Source of the DNA: Candidatus Ruthia endofausta
Lineage (GTDB): Bacteria; Pseudomonadota; Gammaproteobacteria; PS1; Pseudothioglobaceae
Assembly (NCBI RefSeq): GCF_013342985.1
Contig: NZ_CP054490.1
Coordinates: 496,001 to 560,000, forward strand
Reading direction: 5' to 3'
DNA: 64,000 nucleotides
Of this stretch, positions 9,005-19,752 are shown one piece after another (the stretch's first letter is position 1; every line of letters starts with the position of its first letter). The notes beneath the pieces were generated by a model. It made no database searches, was not told the origin of the DNA, and was given only the letters and a program-made list of their open reading frames with translations. Position numbers and translations under genes: made by a program.

Positions 9005-10849
9005 TTAAAATTCATCAACATTATGGCCTTGCATGGCTTTCATAACAGCGTTGTTCATGCGCATCTCAACAAATTTTGAACAGCTGTTCTCAAGATTGTT
9101 AATGGCAGCTTTAATGGCTTTTTCATCATCAGAATGAGCAATGTCAAACAGTGTAGTTCTTACACTTAAAATATTATTAAGCATTTTATCATCAAGCATG
9201 TGCTTGTCTTTTTTAAGTGCTGAATCTATGGCTTGAATGCTTCTGTCTGCCTCTACTTGTGTTTCATGAAGCTGTCTGGTTTGAATGTCAGTTTTGGTAA
9301 ATAAAACAGAATCTTTAAGCATCTTCTCCATTTGCATATCTGTTAATCCATAAGATGGTTTGATGGTGATATTTGCTTTAACGCCTGATATTTGCTCAAT
9401 AGCACTCACAGATAACAAGCTATCAGCATCCACTTGAAACTCTATGCGAATACGAGCACTACCTGCTACCATTGGCGGAATACCTTGCAAATCGAATTTA
9501 GCCAATGAGCGACAATCTTTAACCAACTCCCTTTCACCTTGAAGTACATGAATACTCATGGCAGTTTGTCCGTCTTTAAAAGTGGTAAATTCTTGTGCAC
9601 GAATAATGGGAATTGTAGTGTTGCGATGAATGACTTTTTCCACCAATCCGCCCATGGTTTCAAGCCCAAGTGATAAGGGTAAAACATCTAATAAAAGCAT
9701 ATCATCTTGTGGTTTATTACCAGCCAAAATATTGGCTTGTATCGCCGCCCCTTTAGCAACCACTTCATCTGGGTTAATAGAGCATAAAACAGGTTTGTTA
9801 AATAAATTACTCACCATAGAACGAAGCAAAGGTATGCGTGTAGAGCCACCTACCATAATAATATCTTTAATGCTTTCAGTCTCAACTTGCGCGTCTCTAA
9901 TGGCTCGTTTGGTTAAAAGTAAAGTGCGTTTAATAAGTACTTTGGCTAGCGTTTCAAATTTTTTCTTAGTAATGCGATAAGGCTTTTCAATACAGTCAAA
10001 TTCTGCAAACTCATGACTACTCAAAGTTTCTTTGGCGGTACGCGAAAATTGCTTAATCTTTTGCATTTGAGTAAGTGTCAGTTTATTAATACCTAGTTGC
10101 TCAATGCAATCATCAATAATCAGTGCATCAAAATCATCACCACCCAAGGTAGTATCACCGCCTGTTGCTAATACCTTGAACACACCTTTACTAAAGTTTA
10201 AAATTGAGATATCAAACGTACCACCGCCTAAATCATAAATTGCATGCACACCCTCTTCACCCGACTCCAAGCCATAAGCAACTGCTGCTGCTGTTGGTTC
10301 ATTAAGCAAACGTAAAGTTTTAAGGCCAGCCAAGGTTGCTGCATCTTTGGTTGCTTGGCGCTGTGCATCGTTGAAATAAGCAGGCACTGTAATTACTGCG
10401 CCAGATAACGCATCACCTAGTGATTTTTCAGCGCGTTGCTTAAGTGAAGATAAAATACCAGCAGAAATTTCAACCGCAGATAAGTCCCCCATAGCAGTGT
10501 GAAACAATACATTATTACCATTTTCAAGCAATTGGTAAGGACAATTTTTAAATGTACTAACTTCTTTATAGCTCATGCCCATAAAGCGTTTGACTGAAAT
10601 AATGGTATTGGTCGGATCAGTGTTTGCATAAGGACAAGCATCACAACCAACCGTTAGTTTATCATCCTTACCACAATGCACAACTGAGGGCAAAATTGCC
10701 TTGTTATTCTCATCCATGAGAATTTTGCTTTGACCATTCATCACAGATGCAACCAATGAATTAGTCGTGCCTAAATCAATACCAATCGTTAATTTATGCT
10801 GATGTGGTTCAGATGTTTGACCGGGTTCTGATATTTGTAGTAAAGCCAT
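9005..10849 (-). CDS. hscA: HscA, Hsp70-type chaperone for Fe-S cluster transfer
   Basis: This specialised DnaK paralogue works with HscB to release clusters from IscU. The ATPase motifs are intact: [24 protein letters not shown] and [12 protein letters not shown] substrate-binding domain and helical lid follow, and 614 residues matches HscA (about 616). Unlike a general DnaK it lacks the acidic C-terminal tail. Its ATG overlaps the stop of the upstream zeta-like gene (TAATG), so translation is probably coupled through the inserted gene. Confidence 0.96.
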   Translation of the reverse strand: MALLQISEPGQTSEPHQHKLTIGIDLGTTNSLVASVMNGQSKILMDENNKAILPSVVHCGKDDKLTVGCDACPYANTDPTNTIISVKRFMGMSYKEVSTFKNCPYQLLENGNNVLFHTAMGDLSAVEISAGILSSLKQRAEKSLGDALSGAVITVPAYFNDAQRQATKDAATLAGLKTLRLLNEPTAAAVAYGLESGEEGVHAIYDLGGGTFDISILNFSKGVFKVLATGGDTTLGGDDFDALIIDDCIEQLGINKLTLTQMQKIKQFSRTAKETLSSHEFAEFDCIEKPYRITKKKFETLAKVLIKRTLLLTKRAIRDAQVETESIKDIIMVGGSTRIPLLRSMVSNLFNKPVLCSINPDEVVAKGAAIQANILAGNKPQDDMLLLDVLPLSLGLETMGGLVEKVIHRNTTIPIIRAQEFTTFKDGQTAMSIHVLQGERELVKDCRSLAKFDLQGIPPMVAGSARIRIEFQVDADSLLSVSAIEQISGVKANITIKPSYGLTDMQMEKMLKDSVLFTKTDIQTRQLHETQVEADRSIQAIDSALKKDKHMLDDKMLNNILSVRTTLFDIAHSDDEKAIKAAINNLENSCSKFVEMRMNNAVMKAMQGHNVDEF

Positions 10850-11166
10850 TATTTTGTAGAAGGGACCACAGAATTTAAAATTTTATTAAAAGTATTGTTA
10901 AATATAATCTCAGAGCAAGGGTTATGGTCTTTGTAGAGTTTGACCTTATACTTATTTTTATTTTTTATACACTCATTACGCTTTTTTGCCGCTTCAATAA
11001 AAGATTTTTTGCTATTCCAGCCACCAAATTTTTCTTGTGCAATAATGTCTGGATTGATATAAGTTGTATTATCAAGCCATGAATGAGTTAATAACTGTTC
11101 AGTAATAGTTGTTTTCCCAGTACCATTCGGACCTGCAATAATAATTAAAACTGGTTTTGACTGCAT
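10849..11166 (-). CDS. truncated zeta-toxin-like P-loop kinase inserted in the isc operon
   Basis: The 105 residues begin like a zeta-type kinase: [20 protein letters not shown] (Walker A), then [19 protein letters not shown]. Relatives of this group are about 190-200 residues. Here the middle, with the nucleotide/substrate lid, is missing, and after about residue 75 the protein ends in a short tail. An internal deletion is likely. It is preceded by a 41-residue ORF and ends in a one-base overlap with hscA. It is either a degenerate toxin or kinase held in place by translational coupling, or a shortened protein with another role. Confidence 0.65.
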   Translation of the reverse strand: MQSKPVLIIIAGPNGTGKTTITEQLLTHSWLDNTTYINPDIIAQEKFGGWNSKKSFIEAAKKRNECIKNKNKYKVKLYKDHNPCSEIIFNNTFNKILNSVVPSTK

Positions 11167-11180
11167 TTCTTATTTATTTT

Positions 11181-11306
11181 TTAGGATTTTAACTGCATTT
11201 TTTCTATCGCTTGTTTATTGGCAATCTCAGCATTTTTATCAAAACTCTTGAACAATTTATCCAATTCAAAAATAGATTTTTCTTTTTTATCAAATTTCTT
11301 TTTCAT
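11181..11306 (-). CDS. 41-residue charged protein paired with the zeta-like gene
   Basis: This small ORF (MKKKFDKKEKSIFELDKLF...) is rich in Lys and Asp/Glu and predicted helical. Its ATG overlaps the hscB stop codon as ATGA (11303-11306), a classic coupling arrangement, and it ends 15 bases before the zeta-like gene. The order, small gene then kinase-like gene, resembles an antitoxin-toxin pair. That role is inferred from position and size only. I do not recognise a family. Confidence 0.5.
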   Translation of the reverse strand: MKKKFDKKEKSIFELDKLFKSFDKNAEIANKQAIEKMQLKS

Positions 11307-11815
11307 AGCCATTCATCTATTAATTGATTTGCTTGCATGCTTAACTGTTTATAAAATTTCAGCTCTCTAACCAGACTCTTAATTTGTACAAGATTATTTT
11401 CCTCGAAAAAAGTCTGAATTTGTTTAATATTTTGACTAATTTTTAGATTTATATTGTCAATAAAATTGTCCAATTTCAGCTCATCTTTACTAGCTCGAAT
11501 TATCTCTAAAGCCTCTCTTAATTCAATTTGAGCCATTAAAAAATCAACATCCATTTGAGTATCTGTTTCATCAAATGCGTTAATACCATTTAGTTCTAAT
11601 AAATAATTAGCACGATTAAGTGGAGATTTTAAGGTGTTAAATGCTGTGTTAATTAACGAGGTATTTTGTAATGCTAAAACCCTTTCTTTATCACTATTAG
11701 AGGCAAATTTATCAGGGTGAAATTTTGCGACTTGTTGTTGGTATTCAGTGTTAAGCTTAGTGATATTTATATCAAAGTCAACTGCTAATGAAAACAACTC
11801 AAAATAGTTTTCCAT
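11303..11815 (-). CDS. hscB: HscB, J-domain co-chaperone
   Basis: HscB brings IscU to HscA. The N-terminal J domain has the HPDKF motif (KFHPDKFASNSD, near residues 32-43), followed by the C-terminal three-helix IscU-binding domain. The length is 170, as expected. It lies 11 bases downstream of iscA on the minus strand. Its stop overlaps the start of the inserted 41-residue ORF. Confidence 0.95.
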   Translation of the reverse strand: MENYFELFSLAVDFDINITKLNTEYQQQVAKFHPDKFASNSDKERVLALQNTSLINTAFNTLKSPLNRANYLLELNGINAFDETDTQMDVDFLMAQIELREALEIIRASKDELKLDNFIDNINLKISQNIKQIQTFFEENNLVQIKSLVRELKFYKQLSMQANQLIDEWL

Positions 11816-11826
11816 TTTTTAAACAA

Positions 11827-12150
11827 CTAAACCGTAAAAGATTCGCCACAGCCACATTCAGCTTTAGCATTTGGGTTGTTAAACTCAAAACCCTCATTTA
11901 AACCTTCTTTAACATGATCAATTTGCGTACCATCTAAATAAATCAAACTCTTTGCATCAACAATAACTTTAACACCATTGCCTTCAAACACAGTGTCATC
12001 ATCGTTAGTATTATCAACAAATTCTATGTTGTAACCAAGACCAGAACAACCTGTAGTTTGCACACTAAGGCGAATACCCATACCAAAACCGCGATTGGTT
12101 AAAAAATCAACAATACGCCCTGCTGCACGGTCAGTTAAAGTAATTGCCAT
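11827..12150 (-). CDS. iscA: IscA, A-type Fe-S carrier
   Basis: This 107-residue A-type carrier accepts clusters from the scaffold and passes them on. The three conserved cysteines are present: [10 protein letters not shown] near residue 35 and the C-terminal CGCGESF pair. It lies 2 bases after iscU within the isc operon and is intact. Confidence 0.96.
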   Translation of the reverse strand: MAITLTDRAAGRIVDFLTNRGFGMGIRLSVQTTGCSGLGYNIEFVDNTNDDDTVFEGNGVKVIVDAKSLIYLDGTQIDHVKEGLNEGFEFNNPNAKAECGCGESFTV

Positions 12151-12152
12151 TA

Positions 12153-12530
12153 TTAAACTTTACTTTTAATGTTATTAATAGCTGCTTTAATAGCATCTTC
12201 AGCCAAGACTGAGCAATGTATTTTAACGGGTGGTAAAGATAACTCTTCTGCAATGTCAGAATTTTTAATTTCTGCCGCTTCATCTAGTGTTTTTCCTTTA
12301 ACCCATTCTGTTAATAATGAACTTGATGCAATGGCAGAGCCACAACCATAAGTTTTAAACTTGGCATCTTCAATTATGCCATTATCATCAATCTGAATTT
12401 GCAAACGCATCACATCACCACATGCGGGCGCACCCACCATGCCTGTACCAACATTTTTAGCATCTTTATCTAGCACACCCACGTTACGTGGATTTTCATA
12501 ATGATCCATTACTTTTTTGCCATACGCCAT
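12153..12530 (-). CDS. iscU: IscU, Fe-S cluster assembly scaffold
   Basis: IscU is the scaffold on which IscS builds [2Fe-2S] and [4Fe-4S] clusters. The three ligand cysteines are seen in [17 protein letters not shown] and [13 protein letters not shown]. The HscA-recognition motif is LPPVK. The length of 125 is typical. It is followed closely by iscA and preceded by iscS with a gap of about 70 bases. Confidence 0.97.
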   Translation of the reverse strand: MAYGKKVMDHYENPRNVGVLDKDAKNVGTGMVGAPACGDVMRLQIQIDDNGIIEDAKFKTYGCGSAIASSSLLTEWVKGKTLDEAAEIKNSDIAEELSLPPVKIHCSVLAEDAIKAAINNIKSKV

Positions 12531-12603
12531 CTCTTTCCTCCTTTTAAGTGTTTATTGCCATTCTAGTCTTGTTGTGAACCCTTAACCCGTGTATTTGTTA
12601 CGC

Positions 12604-13824
12604 TTATTTAATGTGTGCTGCCCACTCAACTTTATTGATATCAATTCCATCTTTAAACATATCCCAAAGTGGTGATAAATCACGTAATTTATCAACTTTA
12701 GAGCGTACCAAATCAATGGCTTTATCAACTTGCGTTTCAGTTGTATAGCGTCCAATGGTAAATCTAATTGACGAGTGTGCCAATTCATCACTCAAGCCCA
12801 ATGCACGTAAAACATACGACGGCTCAAGACTTGAACTGGTACAAGCTGAACCTGAAGACACGGCAATATCATTAATAGCCATCATCAGCGATTCACCTTC
12901 AACATAGTTAAAACTGATGTTTAAATTTCCTGAAATACGATTTTCCATATCACCATTAACCACAACTTCTTCCATGTCAACAAAACCTGCCAACAAGCGA
13001 TCACGTAATTGTCTAATTTTTTCATTTTCTTCAACCATTTCGGCTTGAGCAATCGCAAAAGCCTCACCCATACCAACAATTTGATGTGTGGCTAAAGTAC
13101 CTGAACGCATACCTCGTTCATGACCACCACCATGCATTTGCGCCTCAATACGTACACGCGGCTTACGACGCACATAAAGTGCACCTATACCTTTGGGTCC
13201 ATAAATTTTATGAGCTGAAAAGCTCATCAAATCAACGGATAATTTTGATAAATCAATCGCTACTTTACCTGCTGATTGTGCTGCATCAACATGGAAAAAA
13301 ATCTTATTCTCACGACATAGATTGCCAATGGCTCCAATATCTTGAATCACGCCAATTTCGTTATTAACATGCATGATTGACACCAATATGGTATCTTCAC
13401 GTATCGCATCTTCTAAAACATTCAAATCTAACAAGCCATTTGGCATTGGGTCTAAATATGTCACCTCAAAGTCTTCACGCTCTAGTTGTCGACAAGTATC
13501 CAACACCGCCTTGTGTTCAGTTTTTAATGTAATAATATGCTTGCTTTTTTTATGATAAAAATGCGCAATACCTTTAATAGCTAAATTATCAGATTCGGTT
13601 GCACCCGAAGTCCAAACAATTTCTTTTGGATTGGCACCTATCAAATCAGCCACTTGCTGTCTGGCTTTTTTAACAGCCTCATCAGCTTGCCAACCGTAAT
13701 AATGAGAATTTGATGCTGGATTACCAAAATCACCATCCATGGTTAAGTGTTGCATCATTTTCTGGGCAACACGCTCGTCAACGGGTGTTGTTGCTGAATA
13801 ATCCATATAAGTAGGTGTTAACAT
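12604..13824 (-). CDS. iscS: IscS cysteine desulfurase
   Basis: This PLP enzyme takes sulfur from cysteine for Fe-S clusters and tRNA thiolation (including TtcA, encoded nearby). The PLP Lys is in [13 protein letters not shown], and the persulfide Cys is in [21 protein letters not shown] near residue 328. The 406 residues and the N-terminus [16 protein letters not shown] are standard. It is second in the operon, 2 bases after iscR. Confidence 0.97.
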   Translation of the reverse strand: MLTPTYMDYSATTPVDERVAQKMMQHLTMDGDFGNPASNSHYYGWQADEAVKKARQQVADLIGANPKEIVWTSGATESDNLAIKGIAHFYHKKSKHIITLKTEHKAVLDTCRQLEREDFEVTYLDPMPNGLLDLNVLEDAIREDTILVSIMHVNNEIGVIQDIGAIGNLCRENKIFFHVDAAQSAGKVAIDLSKLSVDLMSFSAHKIYGPKGIGALYVRRKPRVRIEAQMHGGGHERGMRSGTLATHQIVGMGEAFAIAQAEMVEENEKIRQLRDRLLAGFVDMEEVVVNGDMENRISGNLNISFNYVEGESLMMAINDIAVSSGSACTSSSLEPSYVLRALGLSDELAHSSIRFTIGRYTTETQVDKAIDLVRSKVDKLRDLSPLWDMFKDGIDINKVEWAAHIK

Positions 13825-13826
13825 AT

Positions 13827-14246
13827 TTATATTCCTTTATTTGAGTTATGATCGTCAATCACCATTTGCAAGGTTTTACCGTTCAAAAATGTTCTAATTT
13901 GTTCACTAACTTCACACCACAACTGGTGGGAAATACATTGACGCCCATTATTGCACCCTCTAATACCTTTACAACGACGCAAATCAATATTTTCATCCAC
14001 TGCCTCAATGATTTGAGTTAAATTAATATCACAGGCTTTAGCATCAAGCAAGTAACCACCACCTGGGCCACGCACACTTTTAACCAATTCAGCGCGACGC
14101 AACTTGGCGAATAATTGCTCCAGGTAAGACAATGAAATATTCTGTCTTTGAGAGATAATGTCCAAGGTAACAGGCTTTCCAGTATCGTTAGATGCCAAAT
14201 CTAACATTGCAGTTATTGCATAACGACCTTTGGTTGTTAATTGCAT
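13827..14246 (-). CDS. iscR: IscR, Rrf2-family [2Fe-2S] regulator of the isc operon
   Basis: This transcription factor binds DNA through an N-terminal winged helix ([18 protein letters not shown]) and senses Fe-S status. The cluster ligands are visible as [18 protein letters not shown] (three Cys and a His, about residues 92-107). In relatives, cluster-bound IscR represses its own operon. The palindromic operator seen just upstream (14285-14309) fits that. It is first gene of the operon. Confidence 0.96.
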   Translation of the reverse strand: MQLTTKGRYAITAMLDLASNDTGKPVTLDIISQRQNISLSYLEQLFAKLRRAELVKSVRGPGGGYLLDAKACDINLTQIIEAVDENIDLRRCKGIRGCNNGRQCISHQLWCEVSEQIRTFLNGKTLQMVIDDHNSNKGI

Positions 14247-14277
14247 ATCAGTCCATTCTAGTTAATAACGAGAGATG

Positions 14278-14309
14278 ATTATACACTTAACCAAGTTATT
14301 TAGTCAAGT
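14278..14309 (-). promoter_or_regulatory. iscR promoter with overlapping IscR-type operator
   Basis: On the minus strand, TTGACT (14307-14302) and TATAAT (14283-14278) are 18 bases apart. The start point falls about 25 bases before the iscR ATG. Overlapping the -35 is an imperfect palindrome at 14285-14309 with outer arms ACTT...AAGT and a central A/T block. It resembles type 1 IscR sites, which bind the cluster-loaded regulator. Autoregulation is inferred from this and from E. coli precedent. Confidence 0.75.
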
Positions 14310-14331
14310 AAATAACCTTAATATTAGTTGG

Positions 14332-15030
14332 TTATTTACTTTCAATTTCCAAATCATTCACAGAGGTGTCTTTTTGGTCTTTGATGTTCAATTCTTTTGA
14401 AACTTTGTGCAATTGCGAATCCACATCGTGTAAATGTACCAAGATAGAATTGATAGCTTTAACAGTAGGGTCATCAACATCACCACCCACAGCATAAGAA
14501 TCAAAATGGTCTGATTTAATTTGGTTATTTTTCAGAACACGGCCAGGCACACCAACAACCGTTTGAGATTCATCAATAGATTTAACCACAACAGAGTTTG
14601 AGCCTACTCTAACGTTATCAGCAAGTGTAATCGGACCTAGTATCTTTGCACCAGCACCAATCACAACATTATTACCCAGAGTGGGATGGCGTTTACCTTT
14701 TTGCCAAGTTGTCCCACCAAGTGTCACTCCGTGATATAAAGTACAATCATCCCCAATTTTAGCAGTTTCACCAATCACCACACCCATGCCGTGGTCAATA
14801 AAAAAACGCCGACCGATAACAGCGCTTGGATGAATTTCAACACCTGTGAACCATCTTGCTAATGATGATATAAATCTTGCCAACCATTTAAATTCTAAAC
14901 GCCATAATCGATGTGCTAAACGATAAAACAACATGGCTTGCACGCCTGAGTAGCAAGTTACAATTTCAAAGATGTTTCTAGCAGCAGGGTCACGATCAAA
15001 AATACTTTGAATATCTTCAATAAATTTCAT
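14332..15030 (-). CDS. cysE: serine O-acetyltransferase
   Basis: CysE makes O-acetylserine for cysteine synthesis. The left-handed beta-helix acyltransferase core shows hexapeptide repeats ([20 protein letters not shown], then [16 protein letters not shown]). The catalytic His and Asp lie in FIDHGMG and the loop [14 protein letters not shown] prefer the ATG at 15030 ([11 protein letters not shown]) over one 24 bases upstream. It follows iscR in the opposite direction of supply: cysteine feeds IscS. The length (about 232) is that of the short CysE forms, often found beside iscR. Confidence 0.94.
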   Translation of the reverse strand: MKFIEDIQSIFDRDPAARNIFEIVTCYSGVQAMLFYRLAHRLWRLEFKWLARFISSLARWFTGVEIHPSAVIGRRFFIDHGMGVVIGETAKIGDDCTLYHGVTLGGTTWQKGKRHPTLGNNVVIGAGAKILGPITLADNVRVGSNSVVVKSIDESQTVVGVPGRVLKNNQIKSDHFDSYAVGGDVDDPTVKAINSILVHLHDVDSQLHKVSKELNIKDQKDTSVNDLEIESK

Positions 15031-15088
15031 GGCTAGAATTATATCATACAGCACTAATGTCTTAAATTACGTTTATACGCAAAAATCC

Positions 15089-15928
15089 TTAGTAATTAAT
15101 AACCGATTTAAAACGCTTATAATTCCATAAATACTGCTCTGGCTGGGTTGTAATCAAATCTTCAATGACTTTATTCATCAGCAATGCGTCATCTTCAAGT
15201 GTGTTGGCGCTAGACAGCACTTTTACTGGTTTAAGATTAAGCTCGTAACCTTTAGCATCTGGCAAGCGTTTTGTCCATGCCATAACCACTTGAGCATCAT
15301 TCTTCCTAGCAAGTCTTACCAATAAAGTCATCGTGTGTACATTTTGTGAAAAAAATGGCGCTAAAACACTCCCCACTTCACCCGGATCTTGGTCGGGTAA
15401 TATGGCAATGAGTTGTTTGTTGTTAATTGCTCTTTGCAATTTGATAACACCTTTTTTATTGGCTGACGCCATTAGCAAATCGCCCTGCTGTCGTTTTGAG
15501 AGTAATAATGTGTTTTTCTGTTTATCTTTTAACTCCTTGTACATAAACACGACTGGCTCAGATAATGATACCATTCTAGCCACCAATTCCCAACAGCCAA
15601 AATGAGGTACTAATAAAATAACGGCTTTGTTGCTTTTAAGATGCTCCATGCCTATTCTTTTTGTCACGTATTTGGCATTATCATCAAAATTTCTAAACCA
15701 AATAAGCCCAGACTCACTTAAACCCTTGCCTGACTCTATGAGTGATTTTTTAATCAATGTTTGTTGTTGTTCTGGATTTAATTTTGGAAAACAAAGTTGA
15801 ATATTTTTACTCACCACAGCCTTGGAGTTAGACTTTATTAAATACAGATATTGGCCAATCAATGTGCCAACAAAATGGTTTAACCTCAGTGGCATGATTG
15901 AAAAAATCCAAAGAATAAATCTAATCAT
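15089..15928 (-). CDS. LpxL/HtrB-type lipid A late acyltransferase
   Basis: This is a membrane-associated acyltransferase of the lipid A biosynthesis family, which adds secondary acyl chains to Kdo2-lipid IVA. One N-terminal hydrophobic segment (IRFILWIFSIMPLRL) anchors it. The catalytic HX4E motif appears as VPHFGCWEL near residue 110. The 279 residues are a little short of E. coli LpxL (306), closer to the LpxL/LpxM-like forms of other bacteria. Its start overlaps the ttcA stop by 8 bases. Which acyl position it serves cannot be told. Confidence 0.85.
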   Translation of the reverse strand: MIRFILWIFSIMPLRLNHFVGTLIGQYLYLIKSNSKAVVSKNIQLCFPKLNPEQQQTLIKKSLIESGKGLSESGLIWFRNFDDNAKYVTKRIGMEHLKSNKAVILLVPHFGCWELVARMVSLSEPVVFMYKELKDKQKNTLLLSKRQQGDLLMASANKKGVIKLQRAINNKQLIAILPDQDPGEVGSVLAPFFSQNVHTMTLLVRLARKNDAQVVMAWTKRLPDAKGYELNLKPVKVLSSANTLEDDALLMNKVIEDLITTQPEQYLWNYKRFKSVINY

Positions 15929-16712
15929 TCAAGTCTTCCTTGGTTTCATCTAGCATGGGCTTCATGGCCCTTAGTAGGTTTTTATACAAATTAGGCGTGC
16001 GCTTTTCTTCAGTTAACAACCACTGTTTAAAATGTGCTCGTTCGGTGGGCATTTGATAGCAAGCTGGACAGGAATCTTTAATCACGGGCAAGTATATTGT
16101 TTTGGCAAAATCAGCCACTTGTCTTTCTCGAACATACACTAGTGGTCGAATAATACGTAAATCTTTTGCGTCGTTAATGTAATGTGCTTTCATAGTTTGA
16201 ATTTTGCCATTATGACACATTGACATCATTAGTGATTCAGCTAAGTCGTCTAAATGCTGCCCCAATGCTAAAACATTGTAGCCTTCACGCCGTGCCACTT
16301 GGTACATTAGTCCTCGCTTAATGCGTGCACAAAAAGAACAATATGAATTACCCTTTATACTTTTTTCAGCTTGCTTCACAATAGGAAAGGTTTCAAAAAA
16401 ATAAGGCGTGTCAAATTTTTTAAAAAAACTTTCCAAGACTTGTGGCTCAAAACCATTCACTTGAGGGTCAATCGTCACCACGCCAAGTTCAAAATGAATT
16501 GGCGCAGAGATAAGAAAATGGCGCAAGATATGGAATAAGCTCAGCGAGTCTTTACCTCCAGACACTGCTAAAAGTACCTTATCATCCTCTTTAATCATTT
16601 TAAAATCACTCATTGCACGCCCGACTGGCTTGAGCAATAATTTTAGCGAAATTATTCTAGGCTTAACAGCGCGTATTTTTTTAGGGTTATTTATTTTGCT
16701 TGTGAAAACCAT
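15921..16712 (-). CDS. ttcA: TtcA, tRNA 2-thiocytidine(32) synthetase
   Basis: TtcA thiolates cytidine 32 in tRNA using an Fe-S cluster. The PP-loop SGGKDSLSLFH is intact, as are the cysteine pairs CSFC and CPAC that hold the cluster. The ATG at 16712 gives a helical lead (RIISLKLLLKPVGRAMSDF) matching the family start, and it overlaps the 3' end of the decayed M61 gene. Sulfur comes from IscS, encoded 2 kb away. Confidence 0.93.
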   Translation of the reverse strand: MVFTSKINNPKKIRAVKPRIISLKLLLKPVGRAMSDFKMIKEDDKVLLAVSGGKDSLSLFHILRHFLISAPIHFELGVVTIDPQVNGFEPQVLESFFKKFDTPYFFETFPIVKQAEKSIKGNSYCSFCARIKRGLMYQVARREGYNVLALGQHLDDLAESLMMSMCHNGKIQTMKAHYINDAKDLRIIRPLVYVRERQVADFAKTIYLPVIKDSCPACYQMPTERAHFKQWLLTEEKRTPNLYKNLLRAMKPMLDETKEDLND

Positions 16713-18284
16713 TTCTTTTGTCTTCCTAAGGTTTCTACACTCACTTCTTCATGGTTAATGGTGACGATTTTATCACCTACATACAGCCCAGATTTTTGTG
16801 CACAAGTGCCTGAAAATACAGTTGTAATTTGAGCAAACTCTCCTTTGGTATTAATGTTAATACCGGAATTAGACACCTCTTTTTTATTAACGTTAAAGAC
16901 GCAATCTACACCAACATAGGCAAAGGTTTTTTGTAGTGGCAACTCTTTTACGCCATATAAATAATCATTTAAAAAATCAGACAAATCGCCCCTAACCAAA
17001 TCATTGACAATACGCCGTATAGTGTTGTCCTCCAGTCCAAACTTTTGATAATTCTCCCAAGCAAATTTTAAAACACCATTCAACGATACTTTGTCATTGG
17101 TGCATTGTCTAATATTGATATCAAGTACAAAAGCAAGTAATGCGCCTTTGGTGTAATAACTAACAATAACATTAGGAGCATTTTCGTCTTGTTGGTAAAA
17201 CTTAGTCCAAGTGTCATAACTAGATTCTAGCAAGGATTGTTTTTGCCTGCCTTTGGATTGTTGCACTCGCGTTATGGTTTGGGCAAAAAGGGTTAAATAT
17301 TGCTTTAGCGTTAAGATTTTAGTGCGCAATAAAGACAGTTCATCATAATATGAGGTAAAGCCTTCAAAAATCCACAACTGCTGAGTGTAGTTTTCTGTGT
17401 TCAAATCTAATTGATGAAAGTTAGCAGGTTTAATGGTTTTAATCCAGCAAGCATAGAAATATTCATGCAAGCATAAGACTAAAAATCTTGTGTATTCTGG
17501 TGTTATATCATCTTCACCAGATACTGGCATTTCTTTCCTAGAACAAATAAGACTTGAAGAATTTTTATGCTCCAATCCATCATAAGCATTTGTCCTAACC
17601 AAGGTTAAAAATAAGTACTCATCAAATGGAATAGCGCCGTTAAAGAAATTAATATGGTGAGTGCATATAATCGCCAAATCCTTTGCTAGACGTTTAATAT
17701 CTGCGTTGTGCTTTCCAGTGATTGCCATTTTGTGGCTAATGCCTCTTGCATCAAACTCTAGCTTAGTAAAAGCTATCATTTCTACAGGATGGTCAATCAA
17801 ATCTTGATAATTATGAGTAATAAAACTCATAATTATCTAACGCAGTCAAGCCCATAGCACATGACCAATTGCCTAATGTTTAATTTTGATTGGTAAATTT
17901 TATGTTTAGTTCGCATGAATCTGACTCAAATCCTAAAGGTAATAAAACAAACTACTGCCATTAAAAAGGCACGTTTGTTATCTAAACAAGCCAGCCTAAC
18001 TGATAATCAAAGGCATAAACTCCGTATTTAATACTTAGTACATTTTCACAAGGATAAGCAATCCAATGGTTTTTATCGAGTTTTTTAATTGGTATTTGTT
18101 GGTGGTTACTTCTAGCCTTAATCCTGATGATATTTTTAGTAAAATCGCGAATCAGATAACTATCAGGAATCCAGCTGGGTAATGAAAATACTTGTTCTAA
18201 TAAATTAGGGTTGTTTAGTGTTAATACAACCTTGAAAATATGAGTATGAAGATCTTTAATAGCAACTGTGTATTTAATGTTCAT
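16691..18284 (-). pseudogene. M61 glycyl aminopeptidase-type protein, broken
   Basis: The N-terminal 100 residues (MNIKYTVAIKDLHTHIF...) stop at 17982. Then about 150 bases carry recognisable pieces in changing frames. A 379-residue frame follows, with the catalytic domain and a C-terminal PDZ domain. The zinc motif HEYFH reads HEYFY in LHEYFYACW, so the second His ligand is lost. The distal Glu (LWIFEGFTSYYDE) and GLEHKNSSS remain. Both the split reading frame and the missing ligand mark a dead peptidase. The long 3' frame could still make a protein, but not a normal zinc enzyme. Confidence 0.85.
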
Positions 18285-18360
18285 AAGGCGTTTTTTGTTC
18301 TTTTTAATACCTTAAAAAATAAAATGCTGGTATCGTTCATATCACCCAAAGCAAAATTTG

Positions 18361-19752
18361 TCATGGCAATAATTGGTCAATAGTTGCCTTAAAATCAAGC
18401 ACTGATTGTTGATAACTTTTCGCCACTTGAATGTGGTTAAGACTTGCACTTTGCTCATTATTTTGTGCTGAAATAACAAAACTTGCTTGAGAGTTGGCAT
18501 TGTTGTATCTTCGTTTTTCCTCTTTGGTGCGTGCCTTAGCAATTTCGATTTGCATTTTATTGGATTCAAGTATTTCCACCAAATATTGAATTTTTTGCTT
18601 TAATGCGTTCGCCTTGGCGTGGATATTTAATAATTGCTCTTGCTTTTGTTCTCTAGCTCTAGCAAGTTTTATTTGTGTTTTTTCAATGGCTGACTTGGCT
18701 TGCATACCGCCAATAGGATAACTCAAATCTAAGCCAATATTCCACGATGAACTCTGGCTAGAAATAGAGCTTGTATAGCGACTATTTTCACCTTCGCTGC
18801 TAATACCAAGTTTTAAGTCAAGCTGTATTTTTGAATTATTTTTGTCACTCTTTAACTGACGTTCTAACAAATCTTGATTTAAATCAGCTATTTTTAATAC
18901 TCTAGAATTAGTCAATAAGTATTGTTTAAGATTATCATCATTGGTTGTATAGCCTTGATATAAATCAAATTCAGCCCTAACATTAGAAAAATCAATATCT
19001 AAAGTAATGGCCATTTCATGACGCAAAAAATTTAAATCTTGTTGGGTTTGGAGTTGTTGTTGCTTAGCACTTTGATAAGCATCTTCTTGCAGCAATACAT
19101 CAACTTTATCAACCACTGACATAGTAAATTTTTGTTTAACCAAAGTCAATTCCTGAGTGGCTAAATCTAGGCGTTGATTATTAATCATTAAGCGCTCTTG
19201 AGCGTAAGCCAAGTCAATAAATTTCTTCAATTGAGTAAGTATAAAAATCTCTTGTTGTTCAGCAATCTCAAGCCTAGATATTTGCACATCAATATTGGAT
19301 AAATCTGTATTTAGTTGATCATTAATGCCACTTGCATCTTTCAATAATGGATAAAAATAATCAATAGAAAATTTATTTCTTTTGATATTTAAACTGGCGA
19401 TTTCAGCTTTGCTTTTGTTTTTCCAATTGTGTTTGACAGTAATACCAGCGCCTGAGCTTACTATTTTTTTAGTTGCTGAAAAGTCAATTGAAGTGGTGTT
19501 TAAATTATTATAAGTCGTTATAGATGAAATATCGCTTACATCTTCATTCTTAAAATTAGTTTTTACACCAACGAGCCAATCTTGATTAGCTCTGGTTGCT
19601 TGTTGATCAATTTGCTTAATTTGTAGAGATAAATCAAGTTGTGTAAAAAAAGGATGTGTATTTTTTAAACGTTCAATAAATTTATTTTGTGTCATTGCTT
19701 GAGCATCAAGACAAATGGCAAAAATCAACACAGTGATTAGATTCTCTTTCAT
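18361..19752 (-). CDS. TolC-family outer membrane channel protein
   Basis: A 463-residue protein with an N-terminal signal peptide (MKENLITVLIFAICLDAQA) and two long helical repeat regions typical of TolC/OEP channels. Such proteins form the trimeric outer-membrane duct of efflux or type I secretion systems. No inner-membrane pump or adaptor is adjacent; the only RND-type gene nearby (22.8-24.2 kb) is dead and of another kind. Its start overlaps the aroK stop (ATGA). The partner is unknown. Confidence 0.82.
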   Translation of the reverse strand: MKENLITVLIFAICLDAQAMTQNKFIERLKNTHPFFTQLDLSLQIKQIDQQATRANQDWLVGVKTNFKNEDVSDISSITTYNNLNTTSIDFSATKKIVSSGAGITVKHNWKNKSKAEIASLNIKRNKFSIDYFYPLLKDASGINDQLNTDLSNIDVQISRLEIAEQQEIFILTQLKKFIDLAYAQERLMINNQRLDLATQELTLVKQKFTMSVVDKVDVLLQEDAYQSAKQQQLQTQQDLNFLRHEMAITLDIDFSNVRAEFDLYQGYTTNDDNLKQYLLTNSRVLKIADLNQDLLERQLKSDKNNSKIQLDLKLGISSEGENSRYTSSISSQSSSWNIGLDLSYPIGGMQAKSAIEKTQIKLARAREQKQEQLLNIHAKANALKQKIQYLVEILESNKMQIEIAKARTKEEKRRYNNANSQASFVISAQNNEQSASLNHIQVAKSYQQSVLDFKATIDQLLP

